In this document: positions 21,865 through 32,323 of the stretch, one piece after another | Layout of the letters: each line of letters opens with the position of its first letter | Position numbering within the stretch: position 1 is the first letter of the stretch | Assembly (NCBI GenBank): GCA_032622095.1 | Contig: CP136063.1 | Span: 206,633,934-206,697,933 of the forward strand | Source: Siphonodentalium dalli | Lineage: Eukaryota; Mollusca; Scaphopoda; Gadilida; Siphonodentaliidae | Direction of reading: 5' to 3' | DNA: 64,000 bases | Position numbers and translations under genes: made by a program | The notes under the pieces: model-generated | What the model saw: the letters and a program-made list of their open reading frames with translations, nothing else | What the model was told of the DNA's origin: nothing | Database searches by the model: none

Positions 21865-23215
21865 TTACTCAATCATGTTCAGATAATAAGTTCAACAAAC
21901 GACCATAGCTCGCTTGTTGAACTTATTATCTAAAAAATTCCCTCAATATATATGACTGCTTCTGCACTTTTATTTATCTGTAGTCTGCTTTTAGCACATT
22001 ATCATTACTCCAAATAAATCTATTATATATTTTTGGAAGATCTGTTTGTTTGTTTGTTTGTTTGTGTGTAATCGATGAACACGAATACGGCCGATCCGAT
22101 TTCGATGAAACTTGGTATGTGGGGGTATTTTCGGGCCAGGAGTAACATAGGCCTATTAATTTGTCCGTGCGACGTCACCTTGACCTTCAAAACTCATATC
22201 TCTGGATCCGCAGTGCTAATCACGACGGATTTAGCACTGCGATGCAGGGAGGATAATGCTATATTCATACGTCGACGAACGTAAGCAATTTGCAGGTAAT
22301 TACGCATCGTGTATTTTTCCCAAAATTATAACATTTACAATATATATTGTCAATAGGCTATTAAAAATCATGTATCTATCCCAAAATACATCATTTATTA
22401 CAATTTCTGATATATAAATTTTGTTACAGCTAATATTCTTAGGTCTATTGTCGATATATTTATGTTTTGTATGTTCACACCACGCATAGGCTCAAGCCGT
22501 TTACATTTACCCCGCGGGTCTGGAATCTCATTTAGCTGAAATGCTATTTCGTTGTTGCGAAATGGAATCTACCGGTGGCCCCAAGCCGTCAATGTCAACA
22601 ACATCGATATTGTTCAACTTTGACTGCGAGAATATAATTAGTTAAAATTTACCACTCAATGCTAATTTATCATTACGTTGAAGCTTGATAATTAATGAGC
22701 GTGTGTATAGACTATATGAGGCGCGTTTATATACTTTAGTGGAAATCAAATCGGGTAAAACTGGCGGATTTTTACGGACGAAATTTGATACATAGGGTAT
22801 CTCGGTATCCGCTGGGCCGATTTCCCGGTATCCGCTGGGCCAATTTCCACAATTTTTGGGGTGTTGGTGTTGGAAAACTGCCAGACGGATTTTGACAAAA
22901 TTTGATACTTAGTGGTAATTGTTTCCAGGGAGTGTTTTGGACGGGTCAAATCGTGACCCCGACCTGACCTTGACCTTCAAAATGATCAATTCAAGGTCAA
23001 ATCGGGTAAAACAGGATGGATTTCGACGGGTACTTTTGTCGGGTACTTTTGTCCGGACAGTGTTTTGGACGGGTCAAATCGTTACCCCAACTGACATTGA
23101 CCTTCAAAATGGTCAATTCAAGGTCAAAGCCCGGACGAAGTCGGGTCACCTTCTAGTAATATATATAATTCCAATGTAGACTTTTATAACTGAATGGGAC
23201 AATCAATTTAGTATT
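21865..23215. mobile_element. MITE family C copy split by a Helitron-like insertion
   Basis: 21874-21933 is the family hairpin (GATAATAAGTTCAACAA with TTGTTGAACTTATTATC). The sequence then follows the family up to CATTACTCCAAATAAA and resumes after 23156 with TAATATATATAATTCCAATG and CTTTTATAACTGAATGGG. The intact family members at 4460 and 5700 read directly across this point. Confidence 0.8.
22019..23156 (+). mobile_element. Non-autonomous Helitron-like element, complete
   Basis: It begins TC after an A (22018) and ends CTAG before a T (23157), the A/T insertion rule of Helitrons. The end is preceded by a short hairpin, GCCCGGACGAAGTCGGGT, about 7 bp before TTCTAG. After the start comes (TTTG)n at about 22045-22064. 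There is no Rep or helicase frame, so it is non-autonomous. Flanks match an uninterrupted family C MITE, supporting both boundaries. It carries TGACCTTGA at 22965 and TCAAGGTCA at 22991 and 23118 inside a partial tandem duplication (GTGTTTTGGACGGGTCAAAT at 22932 and 23061). Confidence 0.8.
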
Positions 23216-23216
23216 G

Positions 23217-23365
23217 AATCGGGGGGGGGGGGGGGGTCGGAAAATAATTTCAGGCACATATGGTATTTTTTCCCTTTCGATCATTTTTTGTACCCACCGC
23301 CAATTTTTTTTTCCGTTTTCGGCAGTTTTTTCCGACCATTTTGTTTACACCCCCCCCCCCCCTTT
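23217..23365. repeat. 149-bp inverted repeat bounded by G16 and C13 tracts
   Basis: 23221-23236 is G16 and 23350-23362 is C13. The flanking words GTCGGAAAATAA and TTTTTTCCGACC are inverted copies, making this a small foldback with homopolymer ends. It directly abuts the family C right end. Confidence 0.8.
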
Positions 23366-23429
23366 TAACACTAAAACAGAGATTTGCGGGGGAAAATTCA
23401 CTGTAAACAGCTGTATATGAATTTCTGTG

Positions 23430-23735
23430 CATACTATTTATCATGGATGTTAACATGGACATGTAAATAGGAATGAGTCATTTTGAGGTCATTCGGCCAA
23501 AAAAACATGGCTGCCAGCGGCCATCTTGGATTTCAAAATTTGCAACAAAATACAACACCATAACTGCCTGCAGTCAGTTTACCAGTTAGAATTACATTAT
23601 TTCTCTCATTCAAAGTGGTTTTGAAGCCCAACTCATTGCCAAAACACTAAAAAAACAAGCAGGAAATTTTTTTTTAGTTGCGGAAAAAATTGCTTGTTGG
23701 TAATAAGGCAACATTGAAACATTGCATGTTTTGGT
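23430..23735. repeat. CCAAGATGG-family fragment and unassigned flank
   Basis: TCATTTTGAGGTCATTCGG, GGCTGCCAGCGGCCATCTTG and GATTTCAAAATTTGCA form one inverted unit of the 161-bp family. The remainder is unassigned. Confidence 0.65.
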
Positions 23736-24490
23736 TCACTTATATACGGGCGATTTGTTTTTAATAAGAACAATATCATGATTTTGACAGAAATATGACC
23801 TCCAGGCGGACAGGATATCAGTTGGATTGCGAAGAGTTTTGTCACCGAATGTCATAACAGAACAAAGACTGCTTGATTGCGAATTTAGATTTTTCGAGTT
23901 GATCGTTTTCCAAAACTGCACATCATTAGTCTTGGCGTGGAATTCGAGTTTTTCGTATACCTCCTGTTCACTGTGGCGAAGTGTATTACGCAACGACTGT
24001 CTAAATAAGCGCTTCGCAGCTTTGTACTCAATGTATGAATGCACGTCACATGCGTGTGGACTACCTTCGGCGAACCATCTTTTCCGCTTTTCTTTCAGAA
24101 CACGGTGTAGCGATCGCAATTCCTCATTCCAGAAATGTTTTGCTGATTTATGACGTGACTTAGATCCACTGGCTACCACAGAAGCGTATATAATAGCACT
24201 GAAAATTTCGGTGTACAATGAGTCAATATCGTGTTTAGAAACGATAACGAAGTTCATAATGTCAGAGAGGTAGTTATCCAGGGATAACTCATAGAGGTAT
24301 ATCCATTCTATCCCAGTTGAAAGAAAGCCTGTTAAAAGGTGACATCACACTAGAGAAATCGGGTGGAATGCCAATACAGCAGGTCACAGGCAAATGGTTA
24401 GACGTGTTCTGTTCGCTGTCACACAACGGATACTGTGCACATGAACAAGTTGTGTGGGTTTTTAAGATACGCCCAACATGTTGCATAGTT
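23736..24490 (-). pseudogene. LINE ORF2 fragment: endonuclease end and linker to RT
   Basis: Minus strand. 24486-24289 reads as the C-terminus of an AP-type endonuclease (SNHLPVTCCI, then RLSFNWDRMDIPL, matching the S(D/N)HLPV..C signature). A frame slip at about 24288 leads into the 173-codon frame 24257-23736, which has the linker features of mollusc LINEs: FWNEELRSLHRVLKEKRKRW, YIEYKAAKRLFRQSLRNTLR, NDVQFWKTIN. The conserved Asp is Asn (SNH), and the fragment stops before the reverse transcriptase core, so it is dead and truncated at both ends. Confidence 0.8.
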
Positions 24491-24529
24491 CACTCCTTGT
24501 CGAGGGTATACCCCACAGGAATGGACTTT

Positions 24530-24760
24530 GCAACCATTGGTATACTATATATTATTCGGATCACCGCAGCACCACCCTACCCTACCATATCTAGACATAT
24601 ACATGCGACGACGGCAAATGTTTACAATGACTTTATTAAATTTCAATTGTTATACTTACTATTTTATTTGTTTACACCACAGTGCTATCTATTATATTTG
24701 ATTTGTTCGTGTATTACACATGTAATTAGAACAACAATAAAGAATCTTGAATCTTGTCAC
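24530..24760 (+). repeat. Possible CR1/L2-like LINE 3' terminus
   Basis: Ends with AATAAAGAATCTTGAATCTT, a short direct repeat of GAATCTT following an A-rich stretch, as at the 3' ends of CR1/L2-group LINEs. It is in the opposite orientation to the fragment at 23736-24490. No coding sequence remains. Confidence 0.45.
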
Positions 24761-24805
24761 CGAGAATGGCACGGCGTGATGTAAGGTCGTTTAATTCAAT
24801 TGGTA

Positions 24806-25409
24806 TTAAAGGGGTACTGTACGCCATTTTAAATAAATTCCCGGTGATAACAACGATCTATTATCGATACTATATAGAAATATAAGTAATTTGAGTCGAA
24901 GATGTATTCTGTAAACGCTCAGGTTAATAGGCTATCTTAAAATTTAATAATTTAAAAGTTAATAATTTAATATAAATTGATTTTATGGCTCCAGCCATAA
25001 AATGGCGTCTCTTAAAATTCGAATTTCCGTGTACAAAACGTAATCAAATTATAATTGAGGGATACCGGATTAGGAAAACAATTGCACACACGATCGTTTG
25101 AAACATTATGCTTATACGGGGAGAAAACCCAAGCCATTCATTGACTAGTGACGGTACACTAACTTAAATGAGTATATGGGACTACTAACCATATAATATA
25201 ATGTTTATTTGATTCATTTGGTTGAAAACTTTACAAAAATTACTCGATAACGACAATTTGTATTTTTGCATTCCGGTAAATTTGCCATCCGTAACAATAC
25301 TTCGTACTCAACAAACTTTCAAAAAATTGAAAAGTTGTTACATTATTCTCCGACTCGCGCGGGGATTATAGAAACCAACAACGACATCTTGGGTACAGTA
25401 CCCCTTTAA
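24806..25409. mobile_element. 604-bp MITE with TTAAAGGGGTACTGTAC ends
   Basis: Left end TTAAAGGGGTACTGTAC is mirrored by GTACAGTACCCCTTTAA at the right end (17-bp perfect terminal inverted repeat, TTAA outermost). Non-coding interior. An isolated similar end (TTAAAGGGGTACAGAAC) is at about 37472. Confidence 0.85.
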
Positions 25410-25419
25410 GATGTGATCA

Positions 25420-25640
25420 ATGTTATTGTCAAATTGTTTCCCTTTGTTTTGTAAACAAAAGCAAAAAACGTTACAGAACCTGGCTTTTGTTTAGATCCGG
25501 ATATGGTAAACATAAAGAGCGTTATTTGTTACTGTTTTCCTGATATGGAAATAATAAAGAGCGTTTATATCATGTGTGCGTGCTCAACCAATAGAATTGC
25601 GCTGTGTTGTGTAAACAGAAGCACAACTTCTGTAACACGA
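25420..25640 (+). repeat. Interspersed repeat family I
   Basis: CCTGATATGGAAATAATAAA, GAGCGTTTATATCATGTGTG and GCGCTGTGTTGTGTAAACAG are matched, inverted, at 39860-40030 (CTTTATTAGTTCCATATCAG). The class is unknown. Confidence 0.65.
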
Positions 25641-26463
25641 GACGGTTCTTGTTTGCGGACACCACCGTACGTCTTGGCGACAATATACTATTTACGCACT
25701 GATTATGTTTGGCATATATATTTTAATATTCCTCCCGTTGATGGCGATTTGAACAAATATGAATATTTCTGCAACGAACACCACCCGTGCCTTTAATCTG
25801 TACAGTGGTAATGCAATTTTTGTTGATTAGGCAGTCTGTAAGATAAACAACTTGTTTGACTTATTTCACATCTATTAGAGACACACGATTATTTCACTAT
25901 TACGTCTAAATTTAATTGTATTACATTCAATGTAAGATTTGTTATTATCATTCTATATTTTATTTGATAAATGAGAACACATTAAAATTCATAACAATTA
26001 ATTTTTCTCATCCTACTCTATCTTTAAAATGAATTACCCGCACACCAACAAATAAAAAAGTGGCCTACAATCGCTATCTACTTTCAAGAGTATGTATACA
26101 TTATATATCTTTAATTATCCTCCATTATACTGAAGATGATGCATATACGAACACAATACAAACGCTTACACATGTATGAACATTCAAACATATTTACATA
26201 TAGAATTATAGATACAATTTTGGAGTTTCGCATGTGCCCTTACCTGCTCGTACCTTACAACGTCACTAACTGTCGACACGGCTACTCGCCATATAGCAAT
26301 GCATCAAACTCCACCGTCAGTGCCATGCATGGTACGCACACGTAAGGGCACAGCCGCAACAACATTCGTTGGAGTACGCTAGTATGCACGTGCACCTGAA
26401 CGCCCAGAATAGTTGCGACACACTGACATCTCCGGCCGAGCAGCATCATGACTTCAGATTGAT
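25641..26463 (-). other. Probable 3' UTR and downstream flank of the GPCR gene
   Basis: Downstream of the GPCR stop on the minus strand. The nearest clear AATAAA on that strand is at 25959-25964 (TTTATT on the plus strand), about 500 bp past the stop. No other gene or repeat is visible. The placement of the transcript end is inference. Confidence 0.35.
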
Positions 26464-28038
26464 TCACAATGTACTATTCTCGATCTGGCTATTTTCCCGG
26501 GTCATTTGTTCAGACACGGTTGTCACTCCCGGTGTGGCTTCCTGCATGATGATATCAGCTGTCTTAAAATGTCGCTCATCCTGCGTTATTGGAGTTGTGG
26601 TGGGTGCGTTCCTGTGCAATACATGATCCAAAATCCACTTCCTGATCAAACTGCTCCCAACAACCATAGCAACGAAAACCAAGACACCGTGTAGTCCGTT
26701 GAGGATCACGTGTACAAAACGCAGAGTGTCGTCGTCAGACAAAGTTGCAGCGAAGCCAAACAACCATGACAGACTGAGGATGGCACACAGTTTCGCAGTA
26801 ACTGATAACAATGTCGGCCACGCGGAACGACTGCGACGAGTCCTCATTGTAGAGATGCAGTACTTAATTATAACATATATGATAGATACACAGTTAAAGA
26901 TCAGTCCACACATAACTGGCATCGCAAATGCGAAGGCAATCGCCATCTTGTTGTTCAAGAAGCATTGGTTTGTACCATATTGCATATCACACGTGTTCGA
27001 ATAGTCCAGTCCCATAGAAACGGCGACGATAACCAGAGGTAAACCATAGCAAATAAAACAGTATATTAAAATCGTCTTCCATACTGAGGTGAGTGGCAAT
27101 TCCGGAATCTGTAATTTCGCGAAATCTCGCAACAGCTGTATTCCTATGGCTGTCGACCAACAGAATGATGCGAGCCACGAATAGTGCGACAAGAGGGCTG
27201 TGACGTAACAAAGCCGTTTGTTCCATCCAAATATGTTGGCTATGATCATAATGACATAAGACGTCAGTAGGGATACACTCGTGTTCAGGACCAGGCGGCC
27301 TTGAAGGTTGTGGAGGTCAGGATTAAGAGCATATACACCGATAGTTAATCCCAAACAGGTAATTGAGACCGATAACAGTCCGCATGTAAGACTTTGAGAC
27401 TCGTGGAAATAGTTGTAAACCATTGTTTGTTTGCGTTCTTTAATAAAACGCTCTAGACGTTTGAAATCAGCGATGCATATTGAAGTCGTGGCTTTGAATT
27501 CTTTGGAAATGTTCTTCAGCATGGAACTGATTCCTTCAATGTCATCAATAACATCTTTCTGTTCCTTGGAGATAAGGACAGTCGAGCAAGCTAATGGGGA
27601 TGAGCGCTGAGAACTACTGGACATCTGACATGTCACATTTGATAAATGGTTCTTCTTTTGTATGACAGAAACGCTTCCATCCGTGCGGATCTGGAAAACA
27701 TTTGTCTCCAACCAGTAAGTCATTTCCGTCAACTTGCTTGTGGGTATATCATCAAATGCTAGCGCAATGCACGCTACACGACAAATATCTCCAGTAGCCG
27801 ACACATTGTTCGACGGATATCTTGCAGCAAAATAACAAGTGCTGAATCTACCAAATAATGACTGTATATAATGACTAATCTTGACACGCCACGTATCTAT
27901 TGCCTTCATATACATTGATCCACATGGAATATATACTGTTGTGATAATTGGAATGCACGACGTGGACGGATACGGTTGAATACACTTACCATTCCGTGGT
28001 ATGTGTCCTGGTTCGCAGTTAATATGTAAACAACTCTC
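26464..28038 (-). CDS. Methuselah/adhesion-like GPCR, last exon (7TM)
   Basis: This exon encodes the end of the ectodomain, all seven transmembrane helices and the cytoplasmic tail of a plasma-membrane receptor. Counting residues from the ATG at 28077, helices lie near 230-251, 262-283, 289-314, 335-356, 378-405, 423-446 and 452-477. Class B2/Methuselah hallmarks are HYSWLASFCW in helix 3, SLSWLFGF in helix 6 and LNGLHGVLVF in helix 7. C290 before helix 3 and C372 in loop 2 are likely disulphide partners. I find no GPS autoproteolysis motif before helix 1, as in Methuselah-like receptors. The ATG at 28077 is probably intronic: the 13 codons after it form a pyrimidine tract ending CAG at 28039, an acceptor in the same phase as the donor at 34214. 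Ligand unknown. Confidence 0.9.
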   Translation of the reverse strand, partial: ESCLHINCEPGHIPRNGKCIQPYPSTSCIPIITTVYIPCGSMYMKAIDTWRVKISHYIQSLFGRFSTCYFAARYPSNNVSATGDICRVACIALAFDDIPTSKLTEMTYWLETNVFQIRTDGSVSVIQKKNHLSNVTCQMSSSSQRSSPLACSTVLISKEQKDVIDDIEGISSMLKNISKEFKATTSICIADFKRLERFIKERKQTMVYNYFHESQSLTCGLLSVSITCLGLTIGVYALNPDLHNLQGRLVLNTSVSLLTSYVIMIIANIFGWNKRLCYVTALLSHYSWLASFCWSTAIGIQLLRDFAKLQIPELPLTSVWKTILIYCFICYGLPLVIVAVSMGLDYSNTCDMQYGTNQCFLNNKMAIAFAFAMPVMCGLIFNCVSIIYVIIKYCISTMRTRRSRSAWPTLLSVTAKLCAILSLSWLFGFAATLSDDDTLRFVHVILNGLHGVLVFVAMVVGSSLIRKWILDHVLHRNAPTTTPITQDERHFKTADIIMQEATPGVTTVSEQMTRENSQIENSTL

Positions 28039-28040
28039 CT
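28039..28040 (-). other. Splice acceptor of the GPCR last exon
   Basis: On the minus strand the sequence CATTCTTCATTCCACTTCCAG precedes GAGAGTTGT; written in part as TTCTTCATTCCACTTCCAG, it is a strong polypyrimidine tract plus AG. Cutting here leaves phase 0, matching the upstream donor, and gives protein sequence starting ESCLHINCEPG. Confidence 0.8.
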
Positions 28041-28099
28041 GGAAGTGGAATGAAGAATGCGGATAAGTGGATGACATATTTATATAATACAGTCTACGC

Positions 28100-28973
28100 G
28101 TGACACTGATATTTCATATTGATTATATTGATAAAGGGCTACATGTGTTTTGTTCGCTTAATATCATGGATGGAACTATGTGTGTCAGGGGTGGTCTTTA
28201 GCCCCCTGTCGGGGAGGGTTAGCCACCCGGTCTGAAATGGTCAGCCGGTAGATTCTGGGACCGGTAGCCCCTGCGTCGGGGATCGTATAGCCCATGTATC
28301 GGGGAAATTCCCCCACCACCCCTGCTTATTATTATATATTAATATCGCGGATATCCAAATGGGAAAGTGGGTAAAATTTTGCCCGTGGCAGCGGTCTAAT
28401 CGAATCACCGATGGAGATAACCATTGCATGGAGTTTGGTCATATTTATGTAATACAGTCTATAGCTACATAGTTCCAACTAATGTTGGCTTTGCAAAATA
28501 AAACAATCAAAGGAGACGAGGGCAAAGCTGTGATCACTTAAGGTTTTCTTGTATAAAATGCATCCATCTAATGGTTTGGTTACTATGGTGATTTTTTACA
28601 TTGATCCGCTTTGCCCGGCCGTTGGACAAAGCGGATTATCACATCGGGCAAAGCGGATCAACACAAGAATCCTTCTGAAAATACAATAATAGTCAACGAA
28701 TTCATAAGGTTTTTAGTTTTATCTATGACAAATATTTGTATGGCAAATAATTAGAATCGCGTGTTTTCACACGTTCAAGTTTTTCAATTATGGACACTTT
28801 CCGACAGGGTACGAGTTTTGTCAATCTATTATACTCAAATTAAAAAAAATCCCCTGATCCTCAGATGGCAGCCTAGAAAATCCAGGAGGGCTATTAATAG
28901 CCCTCTTAGATTTGCATAGGAGGGCTATAGCAACAGCGTGAATTTCGTTACTTATTCCTTACTCCTTATTCAA
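28100..28973. other. Intron sequence with a small inverted repeat
   Basis: Intron of the GPCR gene. At 28602-28661, TGATCCGCTTTGCCCG is mirrored by CGGGCAAAGCGGATCA, with an extra CAAAGCGGATTA in the loop. A further G/C-rich stretch at 28190-28330 repeats the words AGCCCC and TCGGGG. No exon seen. Confidence 0.6.
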
Positions 28974-29722
28974 AAAATTTGGGAAAATGTGGCAAATGAC
29001 CATGGCAACGTCTTAAGTAGGGCGAGACAAAATTTCCTGCGAAAAAAATTCAAAAATGCCTCGAAAATAGGCAAAGTCCGAAAATAAACGGAAATAGTCC
29101 GAAACAAGTGCGGGGTCACAAATGGCCACATCGGCCAAACATTTTGGGCCGAAAAGATTTTGGGTCGAGTCCGAAAAAGTGGGTCGAATCCCAGTTTTCG
29201 CTCTGCTCGGTCGGGAAAATTTCGGAAAATGTGGCAAACTATCACATATTACAAAATGGCCACCTGGGCCGAACTTTTTGGGCTGAAATGTTTTTGGGTC
29301 GAGTCCGAAAAAGTGGGTCAAATAGAAATTCCCGCTTTGCTCGGTCAGGATAATTTGGGATAATGTGACAAATGACCATGGCAACGTCTTAAGTAGGGCG
29401 AGACAAAAGTTACTGTGACAAATAATTATGGAAAAAAGTTTTAAAATGCCTCGAAAATCCGAAAATAAACGGAAATAGTCCGAAACAAGTGCGGGGTCAT
29501 AAATGGCCACCTCGGCCAAACAATTTGGGCCGATTTTTGGGTCGAATCCGAAATAGTGGGTCGAATCCCAGTTTTCGCTCTGCTCGGTCAGGAAAATTTC
29601 GGAAAATATGGCAAACTGTTGAAAATGTGGCAAATGACCACGACAACGTCTTAAATAGGGCGAGACATAATTTCCTGTGAAAAAAAATCCGGGAAAAAAG
29701 TTCAAAAATGCCTCGAGAATAG
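28974..29722 (-). repeat. Tandem repeat family F, inverted array (left bracket)
   Basis: About two units of roughly 385 bp on the minus strand. CTACTTAAGACGTTGCCATG starts each unit, followed by CATTTGCCACATTTTCCCAA, half-units with ATTTCTATTTGACCCAC and GGGATTCGACCCAC, then TTGTTTCGGACTATTTCCGT. It is inverted relative to the array at 30372-30880. The 260-codon minus frame at 29013-29795 is a by-product of few stops in the repeat. Confidence 0.9.
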
Positions 29723-29724
29723 AT

Positions 29725-30372
29725 ATAAAGCTCATCTGCCACAACGGCCATGCATGGTCCAAGGACCTGCACTTCCCACAGTTCAGGGAGGTCAACTTCT
29801 ACGAAGGCGACGTCTGGCAAGTAATCAGAGGGGCAATACAGGACGAGCCGAGTGCAGTCTGACTGCTGTGGGGGCCAAGACGCGAGAGACTCGTCAAAAC
29901 CTCCAGGAAGCATGCAGAGTTCTGGGCGATTAGTCGCTCGCAGACCGAGCCTTCGGGGTGAACCACGCAGCCAGTATCATGGCCAAAGACCACAACGGCT
30001 GGAAACCGACCCCGGCTAACCTCGGAGATGACATGCAGAAAGCCTGCGTCGAGCTTGGAAGCATTTGGAATTCGATGGGCTACGATACAAGAGACGTCGT
30101 TAGCATCGATATGAAAGCCTGCTACCCTGCCAGATTCCAAGGTCATGGTGAGACCAAGCCATATTTTTACAGATTCGGGCACACAGCCACCACATGACCC
30201 GGGTCGCAATAAACGGCCCCCTCCCCAAGATATCGGCACTGGTTTTGCCGAGGTCCAGGAATGGGAGTTCGCCCCTAACTACCATCCCGTCATCCCCGCC
30301 TGGTTGGGAAAGCATTTCGCAGATCAGTGCCGCCCCCCGCACCCATGCTCGCCTTCCTGGTTGAGTCCGCCC
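29725..30372 (+). pseudogene. Broken coding fragment with polymerase-B-like motif, possibly from a mobile element
   Basis: Between two inverted repeat arrays lies a GC-richer plus-strand segment that reads as one protein broken into at least three frames. They are IKLICHNGHAWSKDLHFPQF (29720-29862), KPTPANLGDDMQKACVELGS to VVSIDMKACYPARFQG (29958-30197), and DIGTGFAEVQEWEFAPNYHP with IPAWLGKHF (about 30222-30320). D-x4-YP in IDMKACYPA resembles motif A of family-B DNA polymerases (D-x2-SLYP); that assignment is inference from one motif. Proteins with this wording recur, as I recall, as multi-copy uncharacterised genes in marine invertebrates, which suggests a mobile element. There are internal stops at about 29862 and 30197. 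Its last readable words (LVES-LLKTL-like) run directly into the repeat at 30372. Confidence 0.6.
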
Positions 30373-30880
30373 TACTTAAGACGTTGCCATGGTCAGGTCA
30401 TTTGCCACATTTTCCCAAATTTTCCTGACCGAGCAGAGCGGGAATTTCTATTTTACCCACTTTTTCGGACTCGACCCAAAAACTTTTTGGCCCAAAAAGT
30501 TCGGCCCAGTTGGCCATTTTTTAATATGTTACAGTTTACCACATTTTCCGAAATTTTCCCGACCGACCAGAGCGAAAACTGGGATTCGACCAACTTTTTC
30601 GGACTCGACCCAAAATCTTTTCGGCCCAAAATGTTTGGCCGAGGTGGCCATTTATGAACCCGCACTTGTTTCGGACTATTTCCGTTTATTTTCGGACTTT
30701 GCCTATTTTCGAGGCATTTTTGAACTTTTTTCCAGAATGTTTTTTCGCAGGAAATTTTGTCTCGCTCTACTTAAGACGTTGCCATGGTCATTTGCCACAT
30801 TTTCCAAAATTTTCCTGACCGAGCAGAGCGGGAATTTCTATTTGACCCACTTTTTCGGACTCGACCCAAAAACTTTGCGA
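30372..30880 (+). repeat. Tandem repeat family F, direct array (right bracket)
   Basis: About 1.3 units: CTACTTAAGACGTTGCCATG at 30371 and again at about 30768. The half-units contain ATTTCTATTTTACCCACTTT and GGGATTCGACCAAC. With 28974-29722 it forms an inverted pair around the coding fragment. The array ends abruptly at AACTTTGCGAGACATGGGG. Confidence 0.9.
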
Positions 30881-32323
30881 GACATGGGGTTTTTTTTTTT
30901 ACATTTCCATTTTTTTACACCCACCCACCCTTTCTTGCATTTTTTTTTCATAAAATTTTAGACACCCACCCCAAAACATCAAAGCTTTATGTTGGTCCCC
31001 TCTGTAAAAACGACCAACCGCTCTATAGTGGTCCCTTCTTTGAAACACCAAATTAAATGTTACTTCCTGTTAACAAACATGTGCAAAATTGAACTCTAAG
31101 CAATCAACAAAGGTAGTATATGATGTGATTATATTGGTCAATTTATAACCCATCCTATTCATCTGTGTGAGTACAGCTGGTAAGTAGATGAAAAATATGT
31201 TGAATCCCCTGGAATGACAACAAAAAATAACTAGGGCCAGTGTTAGGGCCTATAGTAGAATAAAAAATTACACAAAATTAAATTCATCTTTTTTTCAGAC
31301 ATCAACCAGCATCAACTAGTAGACCTAGAGCTTATAGTAATACCAAAAAGGAAAATGTGCATAATATTATGAACCAGTGTACGAATTAACTTTTATGTAT
31401 GCCTGCATGACCACCGACCCGACCTCGCATTACGACTTAGAACTTTGCCTAAAATAATGGCTTAACCCTTTGAGTTTGAACGTTGATGGTCAATTTAGTG
31501 CCAAATCCATATACATGGATGTATATTACTGAGATTCATTTGGACTATCAGAACTGAACTTCGGTCATGTACTGGATGGAATTCATGTGCAATAAGAAAT
31601 TCACACACATTGTGTACATGACCTTTATGTGTGCCTTCAAACTAGACCACCTTGCATGCACATCATCTTATAAATATACAATAATTAAGTAAATTACTTT
31701 TTTCTTCTTTGATAATTTTCAAATTAGCCTGAATTAGATATTAAGTGTCATTTACATTGTAGTATATGCAGGTAATTATAGGATATATGTAATAATTACA
31801 ATGTGAACAAAACTGTAATGTGTCCTGGCCCCTCTTCACATCTATTTAAATAATATTTTTATACTTTTAAGAAGACTATCCAAGGAAGGTTATATTTGTT
31901 CTTCTTTCAATAAATGTTATTAAAACTTTATTTCATGTCTACTTATTTACTTATTGATGGTTGTCAACAACACTGAAACTAATAAGTTTGGTAAACGAAC
32001 AGTCGCAATGTTTTAGTGAAAGGTACAACTTTCTTTTCCGTTTTCATCAAAGATAATCAATTCAGCTTCTCAAATTTTGCCGGAATGTCTTTTGTTATTA
32101 ATGATATACATGTAACCATGGATTTATAGAATTTTATACATGCCTCACGAAGCGATGATATTATAGTTGTAAGCAATAACATACACAACGTTAAAACCTT
32201 CTAAATTCTAAAACCTTAGACTGACTTCCAAAATTCGCGGCAAATACGAAAAAACCCATCTTACTTTATAATCCAAACTGATATTCAATAGAACGGATTT
32301 TACATATATGTCCCATTTTATAG
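30881..32323. other. Intron sequence, AT-rich, nothing recognised
   Basis: 30890-30960 is T-rich with CACCCACCC words. The rest shows no exon-like frame and no repeat shared with the window. Confidence 0.5.

Noticed and set aside
24317-24784. 155-codon plus-strand frame
   Set aside because: Its first half is antisense to a LINE endonuclease fragment and its end runs into a LINE-like 3' tail; no domain.
26699-27004. 101-codon plus-strand frame
   Set aside because: Antisense to the transmembrane-coding exon; no features of its own.
28075-28077. ATG at 28077 as start of an independent GPCR gene
   Set aside because: The 13 codons after it look like a polypyrimidine tract ending in AG, there is no signal peptide, and splicing to the 34215 exon is in phase.
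29013-29795. 260-codon minus-strand open frame (and 190 codons at 30389-30961 plus)
   Set aside because: Both lie in tandem repeat F. The same repeat is read in different frames in each unit, no domain appears, and length reflects few stop codons in the repeat.
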